DNA of 41,959 nt from Thermaurantiacus tibetensis (GCF_015354055.1 NZ_JACHTM010000006.1:1-41959), one strand, 5' to 3'; counted from the stretch's first letter, positions 31,034 through 39,247 are shown. Translations and numbers: made by a program. The notes: generated by a model from the letters alone, not told the origin.

Positions 31034-32169
31034 GCCGGCTTACGGGCAGCGAGCACCAGCCAGCCGCCGGCCTTCTGGTGGGCCGAGGGCACGACCGTCT
31101 CGACGACACCTTCCTGCGGAAACCCAGCCTGCACGCACAGCCCGGCCAAGTCCAGCCCGGCCAGATGGCCCCAGAAGGGCTCGTTGTTGTTCCATGCGTC
31201 CCATCGCGCAAGGAACGCCGCGGCCGGATCCAGATCCCGGATGGGCACCTCGACGTGCACCATGGCGCCGCCGGGCACCAGTACCCGGTGGCACTCGGCG
31301 AAGATCCGCGGCAGGGCGGCGCGGCTCGTCTCGTGTAGCAGGATGTGACTTGCGACCACGTCGAAGCTGCCGTCGGGATAGGGGAGCGCCTCGGCGTCCG
31401 CCTGCCGGAAATGGACGCAGCGGCCGAGCGCGCGCGCACGCGCATGCCCGTAGCGCAGGCACGGCGCCGAAACATCGACCGCATGCACCTCGGCCGCGGG
31501 AAAGGCATCGCACCAGGCAAGCGTGGACATGCCGATGGTACAGCCGAGGTCGAGGATTCGCCGGATGGCAAGGTCAGGCGCAAAGCTCCGGGCGAATTCG
31601 GCTGCCACCACGCCCTTGTCCTCGTTCATGGCCCCGTGCCGGCCCATGGCGAACGCGAGCGACCCGAGTTCCGACCGGGCGCCGGGACCGACGTCATCGG
31701 CGATGCGCTCGAGGAAGTAGGAGCCTGGCACGCAATGGATGTCCACGGCCGCCTGGTAGGTTGGCACGCGGACGGAGGGGTCAAGCGTGAGGCTGCCTGG
31801 CCCCGGATCACGGGCGATCGTTCTTGCCGTGGCCGCGAGTGCCTCGAGCTGGCGATCGACGATCGCGGCCGTCACGTCGACGTAGAAGTCCTGCTGCGCG
31901 CGTAGGGCAGCGCTCCACCAGCGGTAGATCGGCTCCTCCGTCAGCGCCTCCTCCGGAAGGTCTCCGCGGGCGACGCAGGCTTCCGCGCGGACGCAGACGG
32001 CATCGCGCATCCGGCCGCGCAGCAAACCCTTGAAAGCCACGGCGAAGGCGAGCAGCGCTCGCTCCTCCGGGTCTACCTCGGGCGCGGCCGCGTGAAGGCG
32101 TCCGGCCGCAACGCCGACCGGAGCCTCGGCCGCGGCTTCCTCCGTACCACCTGCGGGGACGGCGCGCAT
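31030..32169 (-). CDS. class I SAM-dependent methyltransferase 2
   Basis: 379 residues; paralogue of methyltransferase 1 (10661-11836) along its whole length. The N-terminal helical domain of about 175 residues contains SLTLDPSVRVPTYQAAVDIH; the Rossmann domain has motif I RILDLGCTIGMSTLAWC, the acidic residue in HAVDVSAPCLRYGHARARALG and motif IV PYPDGSFDVVASHILLHET. The C-terminal NNEPFWGHLAGLDLAGL is shared with copy 1. The shared N-terminal domain may recognize the acceptor. The start ATG shares one base with the Rieske stop (TGATG). Confidence 0.87.
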   Translation of the reverse strand: MRAVPAGGTEEAAAEAPVGVAAGRLHAAAPEVDPEERALLAFAVAFKGLLRGRMRDAVCVRAEACVARGDLPEEALTEEPIYRWWSAALRAQQDFYVDVTAAIVDRQLEALAATARTIARDPGPGSLTLDPSVRVPTYQAAVDIHCVPGSYFLERIADDVGPGARSELGSLAFAMGRHGAMNEDKGVVAAEFARSFAPDLAIRRILDLGCTIGMSTLAWCDAFPAAEVHAVDVSAPCLRYGHARARALGRCVHFRQADAEALPYPDGSFDVVASHILLHETSRAALPRIFAECHRVLVPGGAMVHVEVPIRDLDPAAAFLARWDAWNNNEPFWGHLAGLDLAGLCVQAGFPQEGVVETVVPSAHQKAGGWLVLAARKPA

Positions 32170-33365
32170 CAAGCCGCCTCGCCTACGCCCAGCCGATTGG
32201 CGATCTCGCCAGCCTGGCGGGCGAGATCTCGCCAGCCGAAGCCGGTGCGCGGGCGGGTCGTCGGCACCGCCTCGTGAGCCCAGCCCTTTGGATCGAGCCG
32301 GCGCGCGGGCGAGGGGATCACGTAGACCTTGCGGTCCCACTCCCGCTCCACCTTGTCGTGGTCGATCTCCCAGCCCGCCTCGATCATCTTGATGACGAGC
32401 GAGCGGAAAATTGCTTCCATCTCGTCGGCCTTGACGAGCGTCTCCTCCGCAAGGGGCGTCGGGCCGATCTTTGGCCGGACGTGGCGGACGACCGAGATGT
32501 CCTCGTCGATCGCCTCCCTTCGGCCAGCCAGGCGCTCGGCGTCATGCTCAGGCTCGATGGCGTAGTTGCGCGCCTGCAGCCCGAACTGGCGGGTGTTGCG
32601 GGCGTCGATCGGAGTCGAGGCGGAAAAGACAACCTGGCTGACCCCAGGGCGGAACGTGGGCTGGATCCGGTGGCACAGGCCGAGAAGCGAGAACTCGAGC
32701 TGGACGCTTGTCTTGTCGCGTGGCTGGGACAGGATCTGCCCGAGGACGCCGGTCTTCGCCTCCGGGCGCGGCGGCGTGCGCTCGCGCGCCACGCGGGCCC
32801 CGTAGGCCGTTCGTTCAATGGGCACGAGCGTGGCCCGGGGGTCCATCCGGTTCCCGAAGGCGCGGTGGACGAAGGACAAATGCGCCGTGTCGAGGGAATT
32901 CTCCTCGAACTTCTCCCAGTTCACCGGTGCCTCCACGACCATCCGGGTGGTGCGCCACCGCTCGGTGTCGTGGAACTCCGGGAGAAGCTCGGGCACCGGC
33001 GGCCGCTCCTCCTCCGGCAGGTCCCCGAGGAAGGCCCAGATCCAGCCGTAGACCTCGTGGGTCGGGTAGCTGTCGACGCGCGCGCGGGGCGGAATCCGGA
33101 AGTCCGGACCCATCGACGGAATGTCAATGCAGCGCCCGTCGGCGGCGAACCGCCAGCCGTGGAACGGGCAGGCCACCGTGCTTTCCTCGCAGCGGCCATG
33201 CGCCAGAGACGCCCCCCGGTGGGGGCACACGTTCGAAAGGCAGGCCACCTGGCCATCGGTCTGGCGGAACAGCACGAAGTCGCAGCCGAGCATGCGGACG
33301 GCAAGCGGCTTGCCGACCACGACATCGGCCGATTCGGCCGCCACGTACCAGTTGTTGATCAGCAC
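32169..33365 (-). CDS. Rieske non-haem iron oxygenase, terminal component
   Basis: 398-residue oxygenase of the VanA/PaO-like group, which hydroxylates or demethylates aromatic or other cyclic substrates using O2 and electrons from a reductase. The Rieske ligands are Cys47, His49, Cys66 and His69 (CPHRG and CPFHGW). The mononuclear iron motif is DTAHLSFVH, with both histidines, preceded by NWEKFEENSL. A start GTG at 33365 has GGGAG 8 bases upstream. It heads the operon with methyltransferase 2, the coiled-coil protein, propeller and binding protein. No ferredoxin or reductase is encoded in the window, so electrons must come from elsewhere. Confidence 0.92.
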   Translation of the reverse strand: MLINNWYVAAESADVVVGKPLAVRMLGCDFVLFRQTDGQVACLSNVCPHRGASLAHGRCEESTVACPFHGWRFAADGRCIDIPSMGPDFRIPPRARVDSYPTHEVYGWIWAFLGDLPEEERPPVPELLPEFHDTERWRTTRMVVEAPVNWEKFEENSLDTAHLSFVHRAFGNRMDPRATLVPIERTAYGARVARERTPPRPEAKTGVLGQILSQPRDKTSVQLEFSLLGLCHRIQPTFRPGVSQVVFSASTPIDARNTRQFGLQARNYAIEPEHDAERLAGRREAIDEDISVVRHVRPKIGPTPLAEETLVKADEMEAIFRSLVIKMIEAGWEIDHDKVEREWDRKVYVIPSPARRLDPKGWAHEAVPTTRPRTGFGWRDLARQAGEIANRLGVGEAA

Positions 33366-33420
33366 CTCACCGTCTCCCTCGGATGACAGGCGCCACCCCC
33401 CGGCGCCAAGGTTGTCCTAA

Positions 33421-33439
33421 CATCATAACCTTATTGCAT
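33421..33439 (+). promoter_or_regulatory. shared 19-bp operator-like element, site D (weakest copy)
   Basis: CATCATAACCTTATTGCAT, between the divergent Rieske and nitrilase-fold genes. The left half matches the consensus, the right half is degenerate. On the minus strand it contains TATGAT, a good -10-like hexamer for the Rieske operon, without a clear -35. Confidence 0.4.
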
Positions 33440-33524
33440 CCCAAGTCGCGCTGCAATAGGCTGCGCCAGCAAGCGCGAGGATGCCGGTCGCGAGGGCCTC
33501 GTTCTGAACGTGGAGGGAGAGTGC

Positions 33525-34637
33525 ATGACGGAGCGGATGGCAGATGCACCGGGCGGCGAGGAAGGGGGAGGGGCGGCTGGAAGCCCGATGGTGCGCGAGG
33601 ACGGCACTTACGAGACCCACCCGCTGCGGGCGCCGCGCGTGGCGATCGGCATCGTCCAGACGCCAGTGCGGGCCGTTGACGGCGACAATCCCGAGCCAGG
33701 CATCCGCGACAATCTCGCGTACCTCCTCAACGCTATTGACAAGGCGCAGCAGACTGGCGGGCGCTGCGACCTGCTCTGCTTCCACGAATTCCCACTCCAC
33801 GGCTTCGCCCCTTGGGATCTGAAGCAGATGCTTCGGGTGTCGCGCCATCCGGACGGCCCCGAAATCGCCGAAATCGGAAAGAAGGCCAAGCAATACAACT
33901 GCTACATCGCCCTCGGGTGCCAGATGCTCGATGACGACTGGCCCGGCCATACCATGAACACACAGCTCCTGATCGGACCCGATGGCCGGTTACGCGCCCG
34001 GCACTGGAAGCAGCGCAACATGCGCGGCATGTGGCCCGGGGTCGAGCAGTTCACGACCACCATCTACGATGTCTGGGACCGCTACGTCGAGATGTATGGT
34101 CTCGATGCCGTCATTCCCGTCGAGCGGACCGACATCGGCAACATCTCCATGTCCTCCGTCCAGTTCGAGCCGGAACTGTTCCGCTGCATGGCGCTCAAAG
34201 GCGCCGAGCTTATCCTGCGAACCGCGACGGGTGGCTGCGAGTGGGAGGACATGCGACTCACGAGCTATCACAACGACGTCTTTACCACGATCGTCAACAA
34301 CTGCATCGACGTCCATCGCGAAAACCCGCATTACTTCGTCGAGCAAGCACCGAAGAACAACTGGGTGGGAAGGTCGGCCATCTTCGGCCCCCGGGGTGTC
34401 GTCCTCGCCGAGGCGGACAAGTTCGAGACCAAGCGTCGGGCCGTCATCGACCTCGAGGCTTACCGACGGACGCACCGGATCCCCGACGTCCATCTCTCGA
34501 TCTATCGCCACGTCTTCAACGCCTATCGCGAGCGCTACGACCCCAACCTCTGGCTCGCGCACGTGCCCGAGACCCGGGCCGCCGCTGCCGCCTATCTGCG
34601 CGACAAGTTCCGCTGGACCAGCGCATGGCAGGGCTGA
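33525..34637 (+). CDS. nitrilase-superfamily (carbon-nitrogen hydrolase) protein with Ser in place of catalytic Cys
   Basis: 370 residues with the nitrilase/amidase fold, resembling aliphatic amidases and related amide hydrolases in the window 40-320. The catalytic glutamate is Glu88 (CFHEFPLHGF) and the lysine Lys162 (RHWKQRNMRG). The expected cysteine (ICYDxxFPE-type motif) falls on Ser210 in NISMSSVQFEPELFRCMALKGAEL; the nearest cysteine is several residues too late. Ordinary amidase chemistry through a thioester is therefore doubtful. It could be a non-catalytic or altered enzyme. The ATG at 33525 follows a GGAGGGAG ribosome binding site. It overlaps the amine oxidase 2 start by 13 bases. 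Confidence 0.85.
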   Translation: MTERMADAPGGEEGGGAAGSPMVREDGTYETHPLRAPRVAIGIVQTPVRAVDGDNPEPGIRDNLAYLLNAIDKAQQTGGRCDLLCFHEFPLHGFAPWDLKQMLRVSRHPDGPEIAEIGKKAKQYNCYIALGCQMLDDDWPGHTMNTQLLIGPDGRLRARHWKQRNMRGMWPGVEQFTTTIYDVWDRYVEMYGLDAVIPVERTDIGNISMSSVQFEPELFRCMALKGAELILRTATGGCEWEDMRLTSYHNDVFTTIVNNCIDVHRENPHYFVEQAPKNNWVGRSAIFGPRGVVLAEADKFETKRRAVIDLEAYRRTHRIPDVHLSIYRHVFNAYRERYDPNLWLAHVPETRAAAAAYLRDKFRWTSAWQG

Positions 34638-36061
34638 GGCTTCGGCAATCGCCACTAGGCCATCTGGTCCGCCTGTCGCGGCGGCAGCTACTTGCGGGCG
34701 GCATCGGGCTGGCTGGGCTGGGTCGGGTCGCGCGCGCGGCCGACCATCGTCCTGACGCCGACGTCATCGTGGTAGGAGCCGGGCTTGCCGGTCTCCAGGC
34801 AGCCCTCATGCTCGCCGGCGAAGGTGCGCGGGTGCTGGTCCTTGAGGCGGATGCACGCGTCGGCGGACGGATCCGCACACTCGACGACGCCGAGGGCCGG
34901 CCCGAGGCGGGCGGCGCCGAGATCGGCCCCTTCTACGCGCGGGTGCATCGGCTGGTCGATGACCTCGGTCTCCGGATCGTGTCCCGCCCAAGTCTGGGAC
35001 AGGGCATGGCGATCCACGTAAGGACCGGCCTCGTGCCGGCATCGGCGTGGGGAACGCACCCGGACAATCCCGTGCGAGGCGAGCATCGCGGCGTGCCGCC
35101 TTTCGCGCTCGAGGCCGCCCTCATGCAGAAGGTCGCCCCGCTGCCGGCGCCGGAAAGCTGGCTTGAGCAGGAGGCGGCGGGGCTTGATGGCCCCTATGAT
35201 CGCTTGCTCCTCGGGCTTGGCGCCCGCCCCGAGATGCTGCCGCTCGTTGCCGTCGGCAATCCGCTCGGCCGCCTGTCTCGCGTCTCCGCGCTCTGGATGA
35301 TCCGCCGTCACACGCTCCGGCAGCATTCGCGTGCGCATGGCGATCTTGCCTTCCTCGATGGCGGCATGAGCCGCCTCCCAGACGCGATGGCAGCGCGCCT
35401 TGGGGATGCGGTTCATCTCGCCACCCCGGTCGTTGCGATCCGCCAAGGCCGTGCCGATGTCGAGGTTAGAACGGCCGACGGCCGTCGATGGCGCGCGGGC
35501 CGGGCGATCGTCACCACTCCGGCGCCGCTTACGGCCCGTCTCGCCTTCGAGCCGGCACCGCCGCCTGCGATTGCAGCCGCGTGGCGCGCGCTTCCCTACG
35601 GCCAGGCGATGAGCGTCTTCCTGCCGGTGCACGCGCCATTCTGGGAGGAGGACGGCCTGCCGCCGTCGATCTGGAGCCGGCAGCTCGGTGGCAGAGTGTT
35701 TCACGTCGAGAATGCGGCCGGAAGCTACCTTTGGTTCTACGCATCCGGCCCGGAGGCAGCGTCGCTCCAGAGGCTTTCCGCGCCTGACGCGATCGCGCTC
35801 GTGCAGGCTAGGCTAGAAGCCTTACGCCCGTCGCTAGTGGGGCGCCTCGGCGCCCCGTCGGCGCTGTGCTGGTCGCGCCACCGCTGGGCGCGGGGAACGT
35901 TCGCCTCACGGCATCCCGGTGGCCTTGCTGCGCTTCAGGAACGGCTCCGGTCGCCGTTCGGCCGGGTGCATTTCGCCGGGGAGCACACGGCCGACCTCGC
36001 CATGGGGATTGAGGGGGCTCTTGAAAGCGGCGAGCGGGCAGCCCTCGAAGTGCTGGCCTAA
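34625..36061 (+). CDS. FAD-dependent amine oxidase 2, Tat-exported
   Basis: 478 residues; paralogue of amine oxidase 1 (12330-13760). A Tat-like leader (SRRQLLAGGIGLAGLG, residues 18-33) suggests export. The FAD motif is VIVVGAGLAGLQAALML (48-64), followed by VLEADARVGGRIRTLDD; the C-terminal motif is GRVHFAGEHTADLAMGIEGALESGE. The ATG at 34625 overlaps the nitrilase-fold gene by 13 bases, so the two are co-translated; the frame continuing upstream is shadow sequence. The substrate is unknown; the two oxidases may act on successive intermediates. Confidence 0.88.
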   Translation: MAGLRLRQSPLGHLVRLSRRQLLAGGIGLAGLGRVARAADHRPDADVIVVGAGLAGLQAALMLAGEGARVLVLEADARVGGRIRTLDDAEGRPEAGGAEIGPFYARVHRLVDDLGLRIVSRPSLGQGMAIHVRTGLVPASAWGTHPDNPVRGEHRGVPPFALEAALMQKVAPLPAPESWLEQEAAGLDGPYDRLLLGLGARPEMLPLVAVGNPLGRLSRVSALWMIRRHTLRQHSRAHGDLAFLDGGMSRLPDAMAARLGDAVHLATPVVAIRQGRADVEVRTADGRRWRAGRAIVTTPAPLTARLAFEPAPPPAIAAAWRALPYGQAMSVFLPVHAPFWEEDGLPPSIWSRQLGGRVFHVENAAGSYLWFYASGPEAASLQRLSAPDAIALVQARLEALRPSLVGRLGAPSALCWSRHRWARGTFASRHPGGLAALQERLRSPFGRVHFAGEHTADLAMGIEGALESGERAALEVLA

Positions 36062-36089
36062 GCGAGGGAATTCGGAGCTGTCACGGCGC

Positions 36090-36118
36090 TTGACGCCTTT
36101 CAAATGTCAGGCCATCAT
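36090..36118 (+). promoter_or_regulatory. putative promoter of TonB receptor-cytochrome c operon
   Basis: A strong -35 TTGACG (36090-36095), a 17-base spacer and a -10-like CATCAT (36113-36118). The -10 is the left half of operator site E, so regulator binding there should block transcription. Spacing to the ATG leaves a leader of about 25 bases, with GGAGG 5 bases before the ATG. Confidence 0.5.
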
Positions 36119-36131
36119 GACGACATAATGA
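36113..36131 (+). promoter_or_regulatory. shared 19-bp operator-like element, site E
   Basis: CATCATGACGACATAATGA, 16 bases upstream of the TonB receptor ATG. It has TCAT and ATGA arms as in the other copies and overlaps the presumed -10. Confidence 0.55.
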
Positions 36132-36147
36132 CTAGGCGGAGGCTAAC

Positions 36148-38595
36148 ATGGCGGCAGCGTTAGGTATGAGGGGCGACGCTCGTCTGGTGCCTTGGCGTTC
36201 GTTTGGGGTCCGGACAACCTCGGGCGCTATGGTCGGCAGCCTCGCGAGACTTGCCGGTGCGAGCATCGCGCTCGCTGGCCCGGCGCTTGCCGAGCCTGCC
36301 GAGAGCGAACCTGGCCGCACCGGCGGCCTCGGAGAGATCATCGTCACCGCCAAGCTGCGGCCCGAGCGGATCGAGGACCTGCCGCTCTCGGTCACCGTCC
36401 TTAACACCGAGGACCTCCGGCGCGCCGGCTTTCGCGACCTGCGCGACTTCGCGGGAGATTTTCCGAGCCTCGTCCTCGAGGCATCGCGCGGACGCGCTTC
36501 GCCCTCGACCCTTGCCATCCGCGGTCTTGCGCCCAACACCATCAACAAGCAACTCCAGTCTGTCTCGGTCTTCCTCGATGGCGTGTTTCTCGGCGGCTCG
36601 GCTTCGGTCATGGATCCCCCCGTCATCGGCAGCATCGAGCTCATCCGTGGTCCGCAATCCGCGCAGTTCGGCAGGCAGACCTACGCCGGCGCCATCAACT
36701 ACCGGACGCTCGACCTGAAGCCCGACGTGCTGCAGGTCGAAGGTCTAGCCACGCGGTCCGGCAACCGTGGCGCCGACAAGCCCAATTCGGAGATCGACCT
36801 CACCGGCACCGTCCGCGTCGTGGACGGCGTCTGGCTCACGCTTCAGGGGCGCGCGCGCACGCTCGGAACCCTTGCGACCAAGACGAACGCTACCCGGACG
36901 ATCCGGATCGGCGAGGAGCGGACCCACAGCGGCTACACGTCGCTCCTCGTCAACCCGGACCCCGCCCTCCGCATCAGGCTGACCGCCATGTACCAGGAGC
37001 AGCGGGACTCTACTCCAGCGTTCACCACCATGCATCCCCACGAGTGGATCGCGCAGGGCACCAGCCTCGTCACCGTCGGCGGGATCCTCTGGCCGAACGG
37101 CCGGCTGGGCAAGGTGACGGCCGACATGGCCGGCTGCGAGAGCGCAGCGGGTCGGCCGCTCAAGTGCGGCCTCGACCGCGACCAGTGGTTTGCATCGGTA
37201 GTCGCTGAGTATCGCCTGCCGAGCGGCTACCAGATCGCGCTGCGCTCCGGCTGGCAGACGGAGAAGAACTGGGCCAACCAAGACCTGTACTTCCGCCAGT
37301 CCCCTGATCCCTTCTTCGGAACCCAGCCCTACTCCCGACGTGTTTCCAACACTGCCGTGTCGGCAACCAAGCTCGCAAACCCCTTCTTCTCGGCGACATG
37401 GGACGAATTTACCTCCTACAGTGCGGAGCTCCGCCTGTCCTCGCCAACCGACCGTAGGCTGGCCTGGCGGCTCGGTGGCTTCTTCTATGAGGAAAGTCTT
37501 TCCAACTTCGCTGCAACCAATGTCCGGCCGGAGAACCCCACAGGCAGAACCCGCGGCGACGAGGACGTCCGCAACATCGCGGTCTTCGGTGACCTCAGCT
37601 TCGAGGTCACCGAGCGCATCCGCCTTGCCGCCGAGATGCGCTACGACATCGAGCGGAACGTCTTCCAGCCGTGCCTTACTTGTAGCACAGCCGACACCGG
37701 TGCCTTCAATCCCAACAGGCTGACGGAGACCAGCCGCCAGTTCCTGCCCAGATTTACTTTGTCCTTCGAGCCCATGAAGGACAGCCTTATCTACCTTCTC
37801 TACTCCGAAGGCACAAAGCCCGGTCGATGGAACCAGACTATCCGGACGAACTTCAAATATGTTGAGCCCGAGCGGAACTTCAACTTCGAGGTCGGTGCTA
37901 AGTCTCGTCTGCTTGATGACCGCCTGTTTCTGTCGGGCGCCGCTTTCCTCATGAAGGTGAAGGACCAGCAGTTTTCGGCCGTCTCCACGCAGACGGGCGT
38001 GCCTATCACGCTGTTCGAGAACATCGGTGAAAGCCGGATCGAGGGGTTCGAGCTCGAGACCCTCTTCCAGGTGCTACCGTCTCTTCGCCTGCGGGGCGGT
38101 GTCGGCTACGCACGGCACCGGTATACGACCCCCGTCAGCCCGACCGACCCGAACTTGCAGCGGATCTTCGGCGGCGGGACGTTCGAAGGCAAGACGTCCA
38201 TCGGCCTGCCCAACTGGACTGGCTCGGTTGCTGCCGACTACGCGCGCGAGCTTGGCCGCGGGCTTCAGCTCCTGGCGGGCATCGGCCTGCAGCACACCGG
38301 CGAGCGATTTGCTGACGCCGCCAACCTCGCCCGGCTTGCTCCCATCAACCGCGTCAACGCGAACCTTGGGCTCGACTTCGGGCCAGCGGTGGCAACCTTC
38401 TTCGCTCGTGACCTGTTCCACAACGATCGCGCGGCGACTGGCTCTCTCGCGGCCACCAACAGCTGCCTGTACTTCAACAGACCTGAGGGCGGACGCTTCA
38501 GCCTCAACCCCGAGCAGCGTTGTCTCGCGGTCGGCGTCGACCGCGGCCGGGAACTCGGCGTAACCTTGGCCTTCCGGATCGGGACCGACCGGTGA
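36148..38595 (+). CDS. TonB-dependent outer-membrane receptor
   Basis: 815-residue outer-membrane transporter powered by TonB-ExbB-ExbD. A signal sequence ends near residue 48 (IALAGPALA), then the TonB box GEIIVTAKLRPE, plug domain (about 65-175) with LPLSVTVLNTEDL, LAIRGL, VFLDGVFLGGS, ELIRGPQSAQFGRQTYAGAI, and a large beta-barrel with typical strands (LRLRGGVGYARHRYT, LGLDFGPAVATFF). The family brings in metal chelates, vitamins and large or scarce organic molecules; here a carbon or nitrogen substrate for the two Opp importers is plausible. ATG with GGAGG 5 bases upstream. Coupled to the cytochrome c gene by GTGA. Confidence 0.93.
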   Translation: MAAALGMRGDARLVPWRSFGVRTTSGAMVGSLARLAGASIALAGPALAEPAESEPGRTGGLGEIIVTAKLRPERIEDLPLSVTVLNTEDLRRAGFRDLRDFAGDFPSLVLEASRGRASPSTLAIRGLAPNTINKQLQSVSVFLDGVFLGGSASVMDPPVIGSIELIRGPQSAQFGRQTYAGAINYRTLDLKPDVLQVEGLATRSGNRGADKPNSEIDLTGTVRVVDGVWLTLQGRARTLGTLATKTNATRTIRIGEERTHSGYTSLLVNPDPALRIRLTAMYQEQRDSTPAFTTMHPHEWIAQGTSLVTVGGILWPNGRLGKVTADMAGCESAAGRPLKCGLDRDQWFASVVAEYRLPSGYQIALRSGWQTEKNWANQDLYFRQSPDPFFGTQPYSRRVSNTAVSATKLANPFFSATWDEFTSYSAELRLSSPTDRRLAWRLGGFFYEESLSNFAATNVRPENPTGRTRGDEDVRNIAVFGDLSFEVTERIRLAAEMRYDIERNVFQPCLTCSTADTGAFNPNRLTETSRQFLPRFTLSFEPMKDSLIYLLYSEGTKPGRWNQTIRTNFKYVEPERNFNFEVGAKSRLLDDRLFLSGAAFLMKVKDQQFSAVSTQTGVPITLFENIGESRIEGFELETLFQVLPSLRLRGGVGYARHRYTTPVSPTDPNLQRIFGGGTFEGKTSIGLPNWTGSVAADYARELGRGLQLLAGIGLQHTGERFADAANLARLAPINRVNANLGLDFGPAVATFFARDLFHNDRAATGSLAATNSCLYFNRPEGGRFSLNPEQRCLAVGVDRGRELGVTLAFRIGTDR

Positions 38596-39050
38596 CAGGC
38601 GCGCGGCTCCGAAGGCTGCTCGTACTAGGCCACTGGCTTCTCGCGCCGGTCCTCGCGTCGACGGCATCGGCCGCGACCGAGGCCTGCACCGTGCCGGTGG
38701 CCGGCGAGGAGCGCTCAGCCAATCTCGAGAGTGGGCGCCGTGCGTTTCTTAAGTGCCGGGCGTGCCACACGCTTGGCGAGGGCGAGCGCCACTTGGTTGG
38801 TCCCAACCTCTGGCACATGTTCCGACGCCCGGCTGGAAGCGCGGCCGGCTTCTCCTATTCGCCTGCTATCCGCCCTGACCTCGGACCTTGGACCAACGAC
38901 AGTCTCGACCGCTTCCTTGCCCAGCCGTCGAAGGCCCTCCCCGGTAACCGGATGGTCTTCGCCGGGTTGTCCAACCCCGCCGAGCGCGCGCACGTCATCG
39001 TCTACCTGCGGCAGCACACTGGAGACCCGCAGCCTGGCTGCCAGCCCTAG
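38592..39050 (+). CDS. class I cytochrome c, periplasmic
   Basis: 152-residue c-type cytochrome. Signal peptide (VLGHWLLAPVLASTASAA), then haem-binding CRACH (Cys55, Cys58, His59) and a probable sixth ligand Met121 (ALPGNRMVFAGL), the usual spacing for a cytochrome c2/c550-type fold. It starts at a GTG overlapping the TonB receptor stop. It probably accepts electrons from the exported molybdenum hydroxylase and/or the flavin oxidases and hands them to the respiratory chain; this partnership is inferred from the shared operator and from related periplasmic molybdenum enzymes. Confidence 0.88.
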   Translation: MTGARLRRLLVLGHWLLAPVLASTASAATEACTVPVAGEERSANLESGRRAFLKCRACHTLGEGERHLVGPNLWHMFRRPAGSAAGFSYSPAIRPDLGPWTNDSLDRFLAQPSKALPGNRMVFAGLSNPAERAHVIVYLRQHTGDPQPGCQP

Positions 39051-39062
39051 CCTGGTTTTCGA

Positions 39063-39247
39063 TCATGTTCGGTCACGTCCACACACGCTGAAATTGTTGG
39101 CGAATTCCTGCAGTGTGTCGATGTCGAGGATGCGTCCGATGGCGGTCCAAATGCTCTGCCGATGGCGTTCCACAGGCAGCGAATGATGCGCTCGGCCGCT
39201 TGGCGGACGTGGGCCGTCATCTTCGAGAAGGCCGCGTCAATGGGGGG
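39063..39247 (-). pseudogene. IS630-family transposase remnant (C-terminal end, frameshifted)
   Basis: The minus strand carries fragments resembling the end of IS630-type transposases: PIDAAFSKMTAHVRQAAER then LWNAIGRA, continuing in another frame as IWTAIGRILDIDTLQEFANN before a TGA at 39065-39063. Typical IS630 proteins have an AFxKxKxxxR-A-A-R/ALW-x-A-IG pattern here. A frameshift near 39160 and absence of the DDE core show that it is dead. Confidence 0.6.

Noticed and set aside
32274-33386. 370-codon open frame antisense to the Rieske gene
   Set aside because: No family motif, no ribosome binding site; a typical GC-rich antisense shadow. Similar shadows at 5593-6630, 1156-2286, 6408-7268 and 34688-35704 were left out for the same reason.
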